Source: Desulfosporosinus sp. BRH_c37 (GTDB lineage: Bacteria > Bacillota > Desulfitobacteriia > Desulfitobacteriales > Desulfitobacteriaceae). From it: DNA of 53,792 bases. Positions 10,057 to 19,209 of this stretch are shown here, piece after piece. How positions within the stretch are numbered: position 1 is the stretch's first letter; each line of letters opens with the position of its first letter. The stretch is taken from the NCBI GenBank assembly GCA_001516045.1, contig LOEW01000257.1, positions 1-53,792 of the forward strand, given 5' to 3'. A program made the position numbers and the translations under genes. The notes below the pieces were generated by a model. The model was not told the DNA's origin. It saw only the letters and a list, made by a program, of their open reading frames with translations, and did no database searches.

Positions 10057-10458
10057 TTACCAATAAACTTCACCGCTTCCCGTGGCCTTTGACTTAAGGG
10101 TTATCGGCCATGATCCAAAGGGCCCGAATCCAAAATTGAATTCATGAGATAGGCTTATGGTAAACTCATCATTAAGCTGGATGCGATTTCCCGAAAGAAA
10201 ATTGGCATCCCATGTAATAGAGGGATTAAGACTTGTTTCTTGCTTGAGAGATTGGATCTTTGTATTGACCTGTGGACCCACTTGTCCAGTGATTTCTGCC
10301 TGACGTCTTACTTCATCGGCAAAGGTATTTAACTCATGTTTAGCAATAACTACTGGATATATTGCCAAGGCCAGGGCTATAACCATCACGGCTGCCAAAG
10401 CCATAATCGCCGTGTCAAAGTAACCTTCCCCGCGTTTTGATACGATGATTTTCTTCAT
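10057..10458 (-). CDS. TadE-like pseudopilin (DUF4320-like)
   Basis: The 133-residue protein begins with a short basic leader and a KRGEGYFDTA motif, then one hydrophobic helix (about residues 14-38) and a small extracellular beta-rich domain. This is the architecture of TadE-like minor pilins in clostridial conjugative elements; I recall the domain name DUF4320 but could not check it. Such proteins are inserted by type IV-like machinery and processed by the prepilin peptidase. The gene is just downstream of tadC, with AGGAGAGGGG before the ATG, so it belongs to the pilus operon. Confidence 0.7.
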   Translation of the reverse strand: MKKIIVSKRGEGYFDTAIMALAAVMVIALALAIYPVVIAKHELNTFADEVRRQAEITGQVGPQVNTKIQSLKQETSLNPSITWDANFLSGNRIQLNDEFTISLSHEFNFGFGPFGSWPITLKSKATGSGEVYW

Positions 10459-10470
10459 ATTTCCCCTCTC

Positions 10471-11343
10471 CTAAAACATTTCTCCGGTAGCCGTGACTAA
10501 GTGCATCCCGATAGCAATAACAAAGATCATAATAAAGCAGCCTAGCAAAGCCAGGGAGTATTTACGCATTTGCCCGGGGCGTTTTTGCGCCATCATTTTC
10601 AACTTTTGAAATTCAATTTGTTTAAACCCATGGGCCAAGCGTTGAAAATACAGCACGTTATCATCGCCTCGGATGACTCCAATCAGACCGCGCACTACCT
10701 CAGACAACATGGAGCTACCTACTCGGGCATCAAGCTTAGCTAGAGCTAATTCTTGATTACCCGTTTTCATGTCAGCCACTGTGATTTCAAGTTCCTTTTC
10801 TAGTCCCTTCCCTGCTTTTTTTCTATGCTTATCTAGAATAGCGATTACATTACGACTGGCTTTAAGTTCTTGTTCAACATTGAGTACAAACCGTGGCAAT
10901 TCATTTTCAATCGCTTCCCGCTTCTTTTTCAGTAACCTATCCACGCGCTGAATCTCATAAAAGTAGACATAGATCGCAAGAATAATTAACCCTAGCGCAA
11001 TGGGAGGAAAAATAAGCAATGCCGGGATAATACCTAAGAGGCAACACCCGGCTTTAACTATAGCTTGAGCCATGTAAGTTTCAGGAGTATATTGAATTCC
11101 TGTCGATTTCAAACTGGCTTTAAGCCTTCGTTGTTTATACTCGTTCAAGCGAATCCATGGGGATAATTTAACTGCTAATTCCCAAATCATAGTCTCCGTC
11201 GCCTTGGGCTTATTAACCCCTTGCTTTTTGTAACTCAAGATTGTTTTTGTCGCAGCATGGCTAGGCAAATCCAGCTGAGCTGTCAATAAATAATACACTC
11301 CTCCTGACATCAAACAAGCGAAAAGAATAGCTAAAGCTGACAT
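10471..11343 (-). CDS. tadC: TadC-like platform protein (GspF superfamily)
   Basis: The 290-residue protein has an N-terminal helix, two central helices (about residues 92-130), a helical cytoplasmic domain with the charged segment RVDRLLKKKREAIENELPRF, and a C-terminal helix. This is the T2SSF/TadC fold. With TadB it forms the inner-membrane platform that the TadA ATPase turns to extrude the pilus. It follows tadB by 11 bp and has AGGTGAG before the ATG. Confidence 0.82.
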   Translation of the reverse strand: MSALAILFACLMSGGVYYLLTAQLDLPSHAATKTILSYKKQGVNKPKATETMIWELAVKLSPWIRLNEYKQRRLKASLKSTGIQYTPETYMAQAIVKAGCCLLGIIPALLIFPPIALGLIILAIYVYFYEIQRVDRLLKKKREAIENELPRFVLNVEQELKASRNVIAILDKHRKKAGKGLEKELEITVADMKTGNQELALAKLDARVGSSMLSEVVRGLIGVIRGDDNVLYFQRLAHGFKQIEFQKLKMMAQKRPGQMRKYSLALLGCFIMIFVIAIGMHLVTATGEMF

Positions 11344-11354
11344 AGTATCTCACC

Positions 11355-12281
11355 TCACCTCTTATACTCAATGGGCCGGGACAAGCGAATTACTCCGGCC
11401 AATGACCAAAAAATGACCAGAATTATACCGGCCAAGGTTGCTTTCCCCACACTGGTATACATTATATTGCTGTACCAACTTTTATTGAGGAAATATAGTA
11501 AGGGAATACTCCCTAACACCAAAGAGACCATAGAGACAAATTCTTTAATAGGTCCATAGAGCAGGTAATCTAATTCCATGCCCACACTTCTCATATCCGA
11601 TAATTTCCCCACGATGGGATAAAGGGTGAATTTCAGACTTTTGTCCTGCTGGCAGGCGATCACTTGATCTACCCATTCTTTAAATACATCGTTATCAATC
11701 TTTTCCCTCAGTTTCTCTAACGCTAATTTGACATTGGATGTAATCAACTTATTTTCCCTCAAAAAGGCTTTAAACGGTTCGACTACCGGCGGGTTAAGGA
11801 TTTCAATATTCTCCTCCGCGGCCAAGATAAAATCGTTACTACGTATATACGACGTTGTGACAATGGAAAGGGCTGTTTCTAATTCAGCATTAAGTTGCTT
11901 TTTGTAGGCGTTTGCTGTGAAGATGACATACCAAAAAGGCAAAAGAAAAAATCCTCCAGAGAGGATTGGTATAAGAAAATAGTTTGATGACATTAACCCA
12001 ATGAGAATACCCGTAAAGAAGAGTACCACTGCTATTAAAGCTAAAAGTGAAAATATTGCTGTTTTTTGTGTTACAACAAGAATATCCCATGTCTCATTAA
12101 TTAGCTTTTTTAGACCCCGTTTTCTCTTTCCCTCGATAGCATCAACCATTCCCTTAATAGTTACTTTTTCTGCCTGAAGCTTTTGAATTAGCTCTTCGGC
12201 CATTTCCACCGGCGACAGCCTTAGGAGTAAAAAGCTCCCTGCCACTAACGCTAGGAATGCAATGAGCGATAACATCATCAC
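11355..12281 (-). CDS. tadB: TadB-like platform protein (GspF superfamily)
   Basis: This 308-residue protein has an N-terminal helix (residues 3-22), two helices near 75-125, a cytoplasmic helical domain, and C-terminal helices near 240-300, matching TadB. It partners TadC as the membrane platform of the Tad pilus. The start at 12281 has GGGGAG upstream and gives a sensible membrane helix, so I accept it even though it overlaps the tadA reading frame by 128 bp. The overlap suggests translational coupling or a late extension of TadA. Confidence 0.8.
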   Translation of the reverse strand: MMMLSLIAFLALVAGSFLLLRLSPVEMAEELIQKLQAEKVTIKGMVDAIEGKRKRGLKKLINETWDILVVTQKTAIFSLLALIAVVLFFTGILIGLMSSNYFLIPILSGGFFLLPFWYVIFTANAYKKQLNAELETALSIVTTSYIRSNDFILAAEENIEILNPPVVEPFKAFLRENKLITSNVKLALEKLREKIDNDVFKEWVDQVIACQQDKSLKFTLYPIVGKLSDMRSVGMELDYLLYGPIKEFVSMVSLVLGSIPLLYFLNKSWYSNIMYTSVGKATLAGIILVIFWSLAGVIRLSRPIEYKR

Positions 12282-13614
12282 TAAACTCCCCTTCCAAAAA
12301 TTGATCTAAAATAATCCCAGGCATGCCATTTTGGATTAAGCGCTTTTGCAGCCTCTCCGAAATGACTTCCACCCGTTCGAAATGTCCTTTAATTATGGTT
12401 TTGTCATTTATGATTTTATTTTCTTCAACATTATATCGCCAAAGAGTGTGTAATTTTCGTTCACCGCTGCGGAGAATCTCACATTCCGTAATCTCCATGA
12501 TTTTGCGCGAATGGTCTTCCAGTTGTTTTTGAAATACCACAACAGGAAAAGCTTCCGCTATCATCCCATCAAGGGTTTCATCTTTGAGGTCATACTTCTT
12601 CTTGCAAAGGGTTCTTATTCTCGGATAAGTCGCTTCACAGGAATTTGCGTGAGTGGTTGCAATCACAGCAATACCTGTATTGGCTGCCTCTTGAGCCCCA
12701 TAAGCCTCTGAGCTTTTCATTTCACCGATACAAATTATGTTTGGATTGGTTGTCAAGGCATATTCTAAGAGCTTCTCCACATCAATTACTCGCTTAGAAT
12801 CATCACTACGCCGAGTCACACTATGCACTACATTAGTCAGCGTTTGACCATTCTCATCTTTCTCAACAAGATCAAATTCCCGGTTCTCTACCTCGATGGT
12901 AAAAATACGTTTATACCGACGCACTGATTCCAATAGCCACGATAATGTCGTAGTCTTACCCGAGCCAACAGAACCAGCAATGCAAATACTTATGCCATAC
13001 CGCAAAAGCAAACTTAACTGATCCAATATCTCAGATGTCGCCGTCCCTTTTTTAACCAAATCGTCTTTACCTAAATGCTGAGGATTGATAATACGGATGG
13101 ATGCAGCTACACCAGCCTTAGCGTCTATGACAGGAGGAGCATAAGCCGTAATCCGGATATTATTACGCAAGTGACCGCGCACCATAGGGGATTCATCATC
13201 GAGAATAGCACCCGATGGCCTAAGCAAGCGTTTAATGACATCTAACGCGTGCTTAGGTGAATTAAAATGCTCCTCAAGGGTAATGACCCGTCCATCCCAC
13301 ATGTTGATTTTAACATCGTCCCACGCGTTAATATTTATTTCTTCTACTTCTTTAGAATCAAGATACTCTGTTAAAAACGATGCTTCTTTCATCTCAAAGT
13401 AAAGTTTATTTACCAGCTGCTCCTTAGACAGGTTATTAACCCCTAAGTTTTTGTCCTCTATAAACTTAGTGATATAAAATTTAATCTGTCCCTTCTGACG
13501 ATCATCGTCATCATCAAACGCTGTAGCATAAGTGTTTGAAATGTACTCCTGGACTTCATCCAGCACCAGCTTATAATCACGAATATTAACATTTTGTTTA
13601 AACAGATTACTCAT
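12154..13614 (-). CDS. tadA: TadA/CpaF-type secretion ATPase (VirB11 superfamily)
   Basis: The 486-residue protein has an N-terminal CpaF-like domain and a RecA-like ATPase domain with Walker A GSVGSGKT at about residues 214-221 and a downstream IICIGEMKSSEA box in place of Walker B. The family hydrolyses ATP at the membrane to assemble and sometimes retract Tad (type IVc) pili. GGAGG 6 bp upstream favours ATG at 13614 over the in-frame TTG at 13617. It overlaps the upstream tadZ stop by 8 bp and extends 128 bp into tadB; the last 42 residues are Ser/Gly/Lys-rich and unlike a conserved domain. Confidence 0.9.
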   Translation of the reverse strand: MSNLFKQNVNIRDYKLVLDEVQEYISNTYATAFDDDDDRQKGQIKFYITKFIEDKNLGVNNLSKEQLVNKLYFEMKEASFLTEYLDSKEVEEININAWDDVKINMWDGRVITLEEHFNSPKHALDVIKRLLRPSGAILDDESPMVRGHLRNNIRITAYAPPVIDAKAGVAASIRIINPQHLGKDDLVKKGTATSEILDQLSLLLRYGISICIAGSVGSGKTTTLSWLLESVRRYKRIFTIEVENREFDLVEKDENGQTLTNVVHSVTRRSDDSKRVIDVEKLLEYALTTNPNIICIGEMKSSEAYGAQEAANTGIAVIATTHANSCEATYPRIRTLCKKKYDLKDETLDGMIAEAFPVVVFQKQLEDHSRKIMEITECEILRSGERKLHTLWRYNVEENKIINDKTIIKGHFERVEVISERLQKRLIQNGMPGIILDQFLEGEFSDDVIAHCIPSVSGRELFTPKAVAGGNGRRANSKASGRKSNY

Positions 13615-14338
13615 CAAATACCTCCAAAACGATTCGTTTTAATTCTTTGACTAAACGTTTACCTTCTGTAGTCTTCAGGGGATCTAAAAGCCTACCTTCT
13701 AAAAACTGTCTTTCTACTTCCTCAACATAAGGAAGATAAAAATCCACACCTCCATAGGCTTCAGCGACTTCTTTTTTAGGGAAATGACTTTTGAATCCGG
13801 ATAACGCTTTAAGATGCTTTTCAACACGGAAGTCTTTGTTCATGGACAACACTGGCAACTGAGCATCAAAAAAAGACAGGCCCTTTAAATCGGCTGTCCC
13901 GCATCGAAGCACTCGATCTGCATCCCTCAGGGCTACCGTGGATAAATCGTCTCCGGATAATTGGCTAGTGCAATCCACAATAACATAATCTACTTTATGG
14001 CGGAGCAACAAAAATAGGTCTGCGGCCTTCTCCACGGTATAGTCCGGATATGACGAACTATTTTCCCCTTTCTTATATCCCAATACCCCTAGAAACTCTC
14101 CATCATTAGGCAGTATAAGATTGGCTAAAATAGCTTCCTGATTCATATCTGCCTTTGTTAAGAGAACACCTAATGATTTCTCTTTTGGATCTACTGTTGG
14201 AAAAAGAGCAGGTAGCATAGGACAAAGAAGATCACATAACACCAAGGCAACGGTCTTTTGCTTAGAAGCCAAAATTCTGGCTAGTTTCATGCTAACTACG
14301 GTTTTTCCGCTCCCCGGGCTTCCCCAAATTGCTATCAT
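13607..14338 (-). CDS. tadZ: TadZ/CpaE-like P-loop ATPase
   Basis: The 243-residue protein is a MinD/ParA-superfamily ATPase. Walker A is right at the N-terminus (IWGSPGSGKT); it is not the KGGxGKT form of true ParA. A DYVIVDCTS strand (Walker B region) lies in the middle. TadZ proteins sit at the membrane and place the Tad pilus machine in the cell. I chose ATG 14338, which has GGGGAG 7 bp upstream, over longer in-frame options that overlap the cpaB-like gene. It lies 4 bp after that gene and directly before tadA. Confidence 0.8.
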   Translation of the reverse strand: MIAIWGSPGSGKTVVSMKLARILASKQKTVALVLCDLLCPMLPALFPTVDPKEKSLGVLLTKADMNQEAILANLILPNDGEFLGVLGYKKGENSSSYPDYTVEKAADLFLLLRHKVDYVIVDCTSQLSGDDLSTVALRDADRVLRCGTADLKGLSFFDAQLPVLSMNKDFRVEKHLKALSGFKSHFPKKEVAEAYGGVDFYLPYVEEVERQFLEGRLLDPLKTTEGKRLVKELKRIVLEVFDE

Positions 14339-14342
14339 CTGA

Positions 14343-15236
14343 TTACTCCCCACTTGTTTTTCCCTCCTCCCCTTTTGCGATTTGAGAAAAGATACTTTCC
14401 TGAGCAACAAGAAGCATTTGTTTTTTCTCGTCGTTGCCCCTGCTAACTAATGTTGCATGAAGTTTTCCATTTTCCTCATATGCAGCCAGCTTTAACGCTT
14501 GGATTTGATTGACACTTAGAATAACTGTCGCGGGAATATCCTGGTCCCCATCTGTTGTTGACTGGTTTTGATTTTGTTGATTGCTATCCGATCCCTTCTT
14601 TGTGGTCACTGCTAATACCTCTACATAAACAAGCTCGGGCAATTGTACTGCTTCTTTTTTCCCGCTATCGCCACCTATCGCAATTAAAGAAACAATATCG
14701 CCATTTTGCAGCTTCCCAGATAGTCCTGATGCAAGGCTTTTCAAACTGACAGACATAGCTACCTTTCCCTCTTGAAGATTATATAAATAAGGGTTACTGA
14801 AAAAAGGATTGGAGGATAATTTTGACGATAAAATGTAATCTCCCTTTTTTAAACCCGCTATCGCATATTTGCCCACTACATCCTCAGCTCGTTTTGCTAC
14901 ATTACTAGGAAGGTTATATCCCCCCACTGTCACCTTCTCAATCTTATCCGCCGTAATCTTTTGACCCGCCTCGATATCCTTTTCTACCCTTACAATTCCA
15001 GTCTGGGCTTTGGCTGCATTATTGATCAGGGGCGATACTCCAAAGACGATAATTAAAGCGAGGATAATACAGGCAACCCCTATGGTTGTTCTGTTTTTGA
15101 ATCTACTGAGGTTCAATTTTGGCTTAGAGAACCCCTTTTTGGGTTGCTCCGACTTTGAATCATTCTCTTTTATCCTCTGCACTTTTACAGTCAATTGACT
15201 ATTAGACGATATTTTATCCGCCTTCTTTTTAAACAT
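14343..15236 (-). CDS. CpaB/RcpC-like SAF-domain pilus protein
   Basis: This 297-residue protein has a basic cytoplasmic N-terminus, one membrane helix (about 53-70) and an SAF domain beginning RVEKDIEAGQKITADKI, followed by the conserved VVGKYAIAGLKKGDYIL segment. This is the CpaB/RcpC arrangement. In Gram-negatives the family works with the secretin; in a Gram-positive cell, with no outer membrane, it more likely acts as a periplasm-side assembly or wall-binding factor. The ATG at 15236 is preceded by GAGGAG. It heads the cpaB-tadZ-tadA-tadB-tadC run. Confidence 0.82.
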   Translation of the reverse strand: MFKKKADKISSNSQLTVKVQRIKENDSKSEQPKKGFSKPKLNLSRFKNRTTIGVACIILALIIVFGVSPLINNAAKAQTGIVRVEKDIEAGQKITADKIEKVTVGGYNLPSNVAKRAEDVVGKYAIAGLKKGDYILSSKLSSNPFFSNPYLYNLQEGKVAMSVSLKSLASGLSGKLQNGDIVSLIAIGGDSGKKEAVQLPELVYVEVLAVTTKKGSDSNQQNQNQSTTDGDQDIPATVILSVNQIQALKLAAYEENGKLHATLVSRGNDEKKQMLLVAQESIFSQIAKGEEGKTSGE

Positions 15237-15248
15237 GATAGCTCCTCC

Positions 15249-15455
15249 TCAAATTACAATTTGTTGTGATACTCCGTCACGATTTAGGACATAAATCTTA
15301 AGCTCTTGTTTTCCATTGAATTCACAGCAACAGTCGGCACAATAATAGTGATTTCTACCCACAGAACCAATCGCACGGCTATGACATACCGGGCAATGGG
15401 TAAATCGACTATGAGTTGGGTGACGGTTAGCATAGTTCTCTTTCCTCTTATCCAA
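15249..15455 (-). CDS. Small zinc-ribbon protein
   Basis: The roughly 68-residue protein has two CxxC knuckles (CPVC and CADC) about 21 residues apart, then a short beta tail, so it should bind one zinc ion. Its role is unknown. No ATG is available in frame. I favour TTG at 15455, which has GGAAGGTGG just upstream and avoids overlap; a longer in-frame start at 15488 overlaps the upstream pilin gene by 17 bp. It sits inside the pilus block between a TadE-like gene and the CpaB-like gene. Confidence 0.6.
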   Translation of the reverse strand: MDKRKENYANRHPTHSRFTHCPVCHSRAIGSVGRNHYYCADCCCEFNGKQELKIYVLNRDGVSQQIVI

Positions 15456-15471
15456 AGTTCCACCACCTTCC

Positions 15472-16014
15472 TCAAAACTTAGCAACAAAATTTGTAGCTA
15501 TGACTAAATCGGCTTTCATTAAGGTCACTTGTTTACCCATAAACCAAACAGGTACTTCTAAGGTAATTCGAGTTGTAATTGCCAAGGTCGCATCTCTGAC
15601 TGTATGTCCAGGTTTGAAGGGGGCATTAAGAACATCGACGGTTAATCCATAGACCTCAAATTCCTTGGCATCTCCAGCCATTTTGGTATGTCGACCTCCA
15701 TTGGGTGACGTCCCTAAAATTCGATCCAGCTCTGTGTAAATATCTCCCGTACTAAGTCTAGGCTGCCACACCGTCCCGGAACGCTCATATCCCCCTGAGT
15801 AACCACTTTTTAAACCTCCAAATGATATTTCATAATTCGCGTTTGCTACAGTATTTACGGCGGACTGCACTGCATCTCTAACTCCATATCCAATGACTTG
15901 CAGCCGCATATATTCGTAGCCTACCATCATGAGCATAAGGAGAACCAAGACTATGGCGGCCACTAAGGGGTAGGCTAATCCGCGTTTATCCTTTAGTACC
16001 TTTTTTAATATCAA
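15472..16014 (-). CDS. TadE/TadG-like pseudopilin
   Basis: The roughly 180-residue protein has a short positive leader (LKKVLKDKRG), one hydrophobic helix (about 14-36), then an extracellular domain with a TadE-like helix DAVQSAVNTVANANY and a beta-rich C-terminus. It is probably a minor pilin or assembly factor of the Tad pilus. I prefer TTG at 16014 because GAGGTG lies 6 bp upstream; an in-frame GTG at 16035 abuts the previous stop. A prepilin cleavage site is not obvious. Confidence 0.68.
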   Translation of the reverse strand: MILKKVLKDKRGLAYPLVAAIVLVLLMLMMVGYEYMRLQVIGYGVRDAVQSAVNTVANANYEISFGGLKSGYSGGYERSGTVWQPRLSTGDIYTELDRILGTSPNGGRHTKMAGDAKEFEVYGLTVDVLNAPFKPGHTVRDATLAITTRITLEVPVWFMGKQVTLMKADLVIATNFVAKF

Positions 16015-16035
16015 CCATCTCACCTCAATCACCAC

Positions 16036-17985
16036 CTAATGTCTCTTCATGATTTCTGCCGGATCAGCCGGGGCAATATGCCAATCATCAATGAGTCCGC
16101 CCTTAATAGTTATAACGTTCGATTTAGCGCCAATAAGCATCCCTGCCGGGGTCCACATGTCAAAAACAACCACTTGAGGCTCATATTCGTTATAATCTTT
16201 AGGGAACCAGACCGGGGTAAAGTGTACTCTGTCCCCATCTTCAGCATAATGGGAATCTGGATTCACCTTGAGCCAAAACTCGGCATTAAAACCAGATTTC
16301 TTTAAATCAAGTACCCGATTATAGGTGCCATAATCAAATTCCGGGAAATACGTAACGGCACTTTGAGCGCCGGTGACCATACTCGCATCGGCGATAAACC
16401 AACTGTCGGCAGATACATCTATGTCGATTCCGTAACCGGCTTTTATTTGCCATTTGTCATAATAGATTGGATCGGGTTTAGCAGTAGGGCAATACGGATT
16501 AGGCAAGACATCCATATTTACTTCCAATTCAGCCGAATAGGCTATCCAATCATATTCCCAATCGCCAAGATCAACCCAAAAACCGCCTTCTCCAGCAGGT
16601 ATCCACACCCAGAAAGGAACCCAAAAGCATATCCATTCTCCCCAGGTCGCGGCTAATCTATCACTCCTTATCGGAGGATTCTCCGCCCTCCACCAGTCCG
16701 GTGTACGCGCTTCCCCTTCCGGATTTAGATCAAAGAGCTTTGTATCGGGTGGCGTAAGTTCCTCCAGCTTGACCACGTTAGCATGGATAGTGGCCGATGA
16801 GCTGCCGGCAATACGGGCTGAGCTGTTGCCGGAAATAGAAACATCTATAGTTACGTTCTGTGGTGTACTGGGCGTGTGCCATTTGAACCAAGCGAGCTGA
16901 GATCCCCCAGCTGGAATGACCAGCTCATGCACCCCACTTTGCCCGGTGCTCGTGGTAAAGCGAACATAAGCTTTGGAATCGGGAGTAATACGGCTGCTAG
17001 CACGTACTTCGACAGAAGTAATAACATCCGTATTCGCACGGTATTCCATATCATAGGTGGAGGGAGGCTCTTCCGGAGTTCCTATGGCGTTAGCTGGAAG
17101 GAAACGCATCCCCCAACCGCCGCCTTGAATGATGCGTTCATTGGCCCAATTGATGCCCTCTTCCAAGGGTGGTGTGACGGGGAAACCGAACCAGCTAAGT
17201 TCCAAAACGATAGAGTTAGGCAAGGCCAGATGAGTAAGGGCTGTAATCAACTGACCGTCTGCACCACCGCCGAAATTATAATACCCCAGCTCTTGAGCTA
17301 GGGCATATTCTGTGGCGGAGAAGGCCAGTTTAGTTGTGCCGTCTTTGAGGTAAGCTATGATGACTGGTTCGTAGACAACAAGCCAGGGAACTTCGTTGAG
17401 GAAGTTTCCGTTCTCATCCTTCGATGGTAAGATACGATTGGGGGAGACTGTTCCGGTTTCTCCGTTGATAGTGAATTGGAGGTTAGAGACCAGTCCTTCC
17501 CGGGTGGTACCTTTTTGATCGGCGAAGGCATTAATAAAGTTAATTAGACTTTCTGTATCACCGAAATATTCCTTTACAGCTGTAATATTCCCACCACTGG
17601 TTATAGGCGGTGGCGGGGGATTATCTGCAAGTAGTTTAGGTGTTAAAGATGGCGCTAAAGCTAATCCATTTATATAATCAATTTTGCTACCATTCCCATA
17701 AAGTATCCCACTGCTTGGTAATGTAAAGTGGTTAGGATGAACAAAGATAGGTGAATTTCCAATTTTGTAAAAACCCATTAAACTAGCATCTGAAGTCTTA
17801 GCTTGATCAGATTTTGCGACATAGACAGAGACTTTATACATGTACTCCCCTGAATTGTAGTGAGCATATCCGGTTTCGGACCCTCCTACGCTTCCTTCTC
17901 CACCATCGGCGTTATCATCGGCACAGACAGTTGCAGTAGGAAAAAGGCACAGGCAAATTAGCATTAAAAACAAAAACCGTTTCAT
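16036..17985 (-). CDS. Large secreted protein of unknown function in the pilus block
   Basis: The 649-residue protein has a clear signal peptide (hydrophobic core at residues 4-20, cleavage near TVCA-DD), then an acidic, beta-rich sequence full of Trp, Pro and Gly with no membrane anchor. A middle stretch (about 310-400) resembles an Ig-like or CARDB fold, and the C-terminal part contains a Trp cluster near residue 460. I do not recognise the family. AAAGGAGG before the ATG is ideal. Its place between the DUF6550-like gene and a TadE-like gene suggests an exported pilus-tip or pilus-associated adhesin; this is inference. Confidence 0.6.
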   Translation of the reverse strand: MKRFLFLMLICLCLFPTATVCADDNADGGEGSVGGSETGYAHYNSGEYMYKVSVYVAKSDQAKTSDASLMGFYKIGNSPIFVHPNHFTLPSSGILYGNGSKIDYINGLALAPSLTPKLLADNPPPPPITSGGNITAVKEYFGDTESLINFINAFADQKGTTREGLVSNLQFTINGETGTVSPNRILPSKDENGNFLNEVPWLVVYEPVIIAYLKDGTTKLAFSATEYALAQELGYYNFGGGADGQLITALTHLALPNSIVLELSWFGFPVTPPLEEGINWANERIIQGGGWGMRFLPANAIGTPEEPPSTYDMEYRANTDVITSVEVRASSRITPDSKAYVRFTTSTGQSGVHELVIPAGGSQLAWFKWHTPSTPQNVTIDVSISGNSSARIAGSSSATIHANVVKLEELTPPDTKLFDLNPEGEARTPDWWRAENPPIRSDRLAATWGEWICFWVPFWVWIPAGEGGFWVDLGDWEYDWIAYSAELEVNMDVLPNPYCPTAKPDPIYYDKWQIKAGYGIDIDVSADSWFIADASMVTGAQSAVTYFPEFDYGTYNRVLDLKKSGFNAEFWLKVNPDSHYAEDGDRVHFTPVWFPKDYNEYEPQVVVFDMWTPAGMLIGAKSNVITIKGGLIDDWHIAPADPAEIMKRH

Positions 17986-18005
17986 TTTAGACCTCCTTTG
18001 TATAC

Positions 18006-18036
18006 AAAAAAGACAGCCACTTAAATGACTGCCTTA
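18006..18036 (-). terminator. Rho-independent terminator
   Basis: On the minus strand GGCAGTCA pairs with TGGCTGTC (two G-U pairs) around a 6-nt loop, followed by six T. It lies between the Pro-rich membrane protein gene and the secreted 649-residue protein gene and could split the transfer region into separate transcripts or act as a partial stop. Confidence 0.6.
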
Positions 18037-18060
18037 AAACTTATTGGATTGATTAGATTG

Positions 18061-18639
18061 TTAAAATTTATTACCTGTACCAGGCTTTCCTAATCCGGAT
18101 TCAGGAGTCCATAAAGGTGTTGATTGAACATTTGTTGCTGCTGCCCCAGGTGCTAAGAATGGGTTCTTTTCCGGGGGAACTAAGTTACTACCACCAGTAT
18201 TATTATTCTGCGTTGGCTGTTGCTTTGCAGATTCAGTTGGCTTAGGCGGTGGATTCTTAGCCGCTGCTTCCTTAGATTCGTACTTAGGCGTAGGCTCAAC
18301 TTTAACCACAGGCTCGGGAGTCGGTTCATTTATTAGATCAACTTGCTTATCGTTAACCATCGTGGCTTGCTGCTGTTGTGCTTGCTTCATCTGTTCAACT
18401 AATTTGGCCGCTTCATCTGCAATCTGTTCAGGTGATTTAGGCGTTGCAGGAATTGTAATATCAATTGATTCCGAATCACTAACCTTAGTTTGGCCAAACC
18501 CTGATTCATCCCAGCCAACACTTTCTTCCGGTTGAAGTCGCCAGTAGGTACCGAAGCCTAATCCTATAATGATCGGGATTGCTACGATTATAGTGATTAA
18601 CTTGAATCGTTTGTCTTTCTTAAGTTCATCCATACTCAT
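18061..18639 (-). CDS. Pro/Gln-rich single-pass membrane protein (DUF6550-like)
   Basis: The 192-residue protein has a charged N-terminus, one helix (about residues 14-31), an acidic juxtamembrane region, a Gln-rich coiled-coil-like stretch (about 78-95) and a long Pro/Asn-rich extracellular tail. It resembles a family seen in clostridial conjugative elements that I recall as DUF6550; not verified. The layout recalls TraP/VirB10-like spanning proteins. AAAGGAGG lies upstream of the ATG. It is likely a wall-spanning link in the transfer machine, which is inference. Confidence 0.55.
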   Translation of the reverse strand: MSMDELKKDKRFKLITIIVAIPIIIGLGFGTYWRLQPEESVGWDESGFGQTKVSDSESIDITIPATPKSPEQIADEAAKLVEQMKQAQQQQATMVNDKQVDLINEPTPEPVVKVEPTPKYESKEAAAKNPPPKPTESAKQQPTQNNNTGGSNLVPPEKNPFLAPGAAATNVQSTPLWTPESGLGKPGTGNKF

Positions 18640-18786
18640 TTGTCAGACCTCCTTTGAAAGCAAAGTCTACTGTCTCAATATTATTATACACCTAAAAGCG
18701 TGAAATATCAAGCATTTAAGATCATATATAAGGTATTGAAAGAAAAGCAGCTTTAATCTACTTCATAAATTCAGTATCTCAATGTA

Positions 18787-18812
18787 GAAAAGACAGCGGT
18801 CAGGCTGCCCTT
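18787..18812 (-). terminator. Terminator after the HepT/MntA pair
   Basis: On the minus strand GGCAGC pairs with GCTGTC around a 6-nt loop and is followed by TTTTCT. It is 8 bp downstream of the hepT stop, so it ends the toxin-antitoxin transcript. Confidence 0.55.
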
Positions 18813-18819
18813 GAAATGG

Positions 18820-19209
18820 TTAAAGTTCGTATTCGTCGTCTTTATTTTCTTCTAATGTCAATGCAGTCAATGTTTCTACGGCTAAAAGCTGATGCATCTG
18901 AAGAATTAACTCCGGAAGACTTTTTGCAATGGTTCCCCATAAAACCGCTAAATCGACATTTTCATAGTCATGTATGATCTTGTTACGCATACCCCGGATG
19001 CTTCTCCAAGGAATTTGCGGATTCGCTTCTTGTGTCAAAGGATCTACTTCTTTAACCAGTTCGCCTATCTGACCTATACAAAAGGCGCAGGCTGAAATAG
19101 TTTTTCGATCATCCATGAACTGTTCAAAATTCATACTACTTATATATTGAATAGCATCCCGGGCATAATTAATCGTTTTTTGTAAGATAATTCTATCCTT
19201 GCCTGTCAT
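18820..19209 (-). CDS. hepT: HepT-type toxin (RNase-like HEPN protein)
   Basis: This 129-residue all-helical HEPN protein carries the RX4HXY motif as RNKIIHDY (R75, H80, Y82), the active site of HepT toxins. In type VII systems the partner MntA adds AMP residues to the tyrosine and silences the toxin; the unmodified protein cuts RNA. It overlaps mntA by 17 bp. I chose ATG 19209 as the natural family start; a longer in-frame start at 19233 lies further inside mntA. Confidence 0.88.
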   Translation of the reverse strand: MTGKDRIILQKTINYARDAIQYISSMNFEQFMDDRKTISACAFCIGQIGELVKEVDPLTQEANPQIPWRSIRGMRNKIIHDYENVDLAVLWGTIAKSLPELILQMHQLLAVETLTALTLEENKDDEYEL

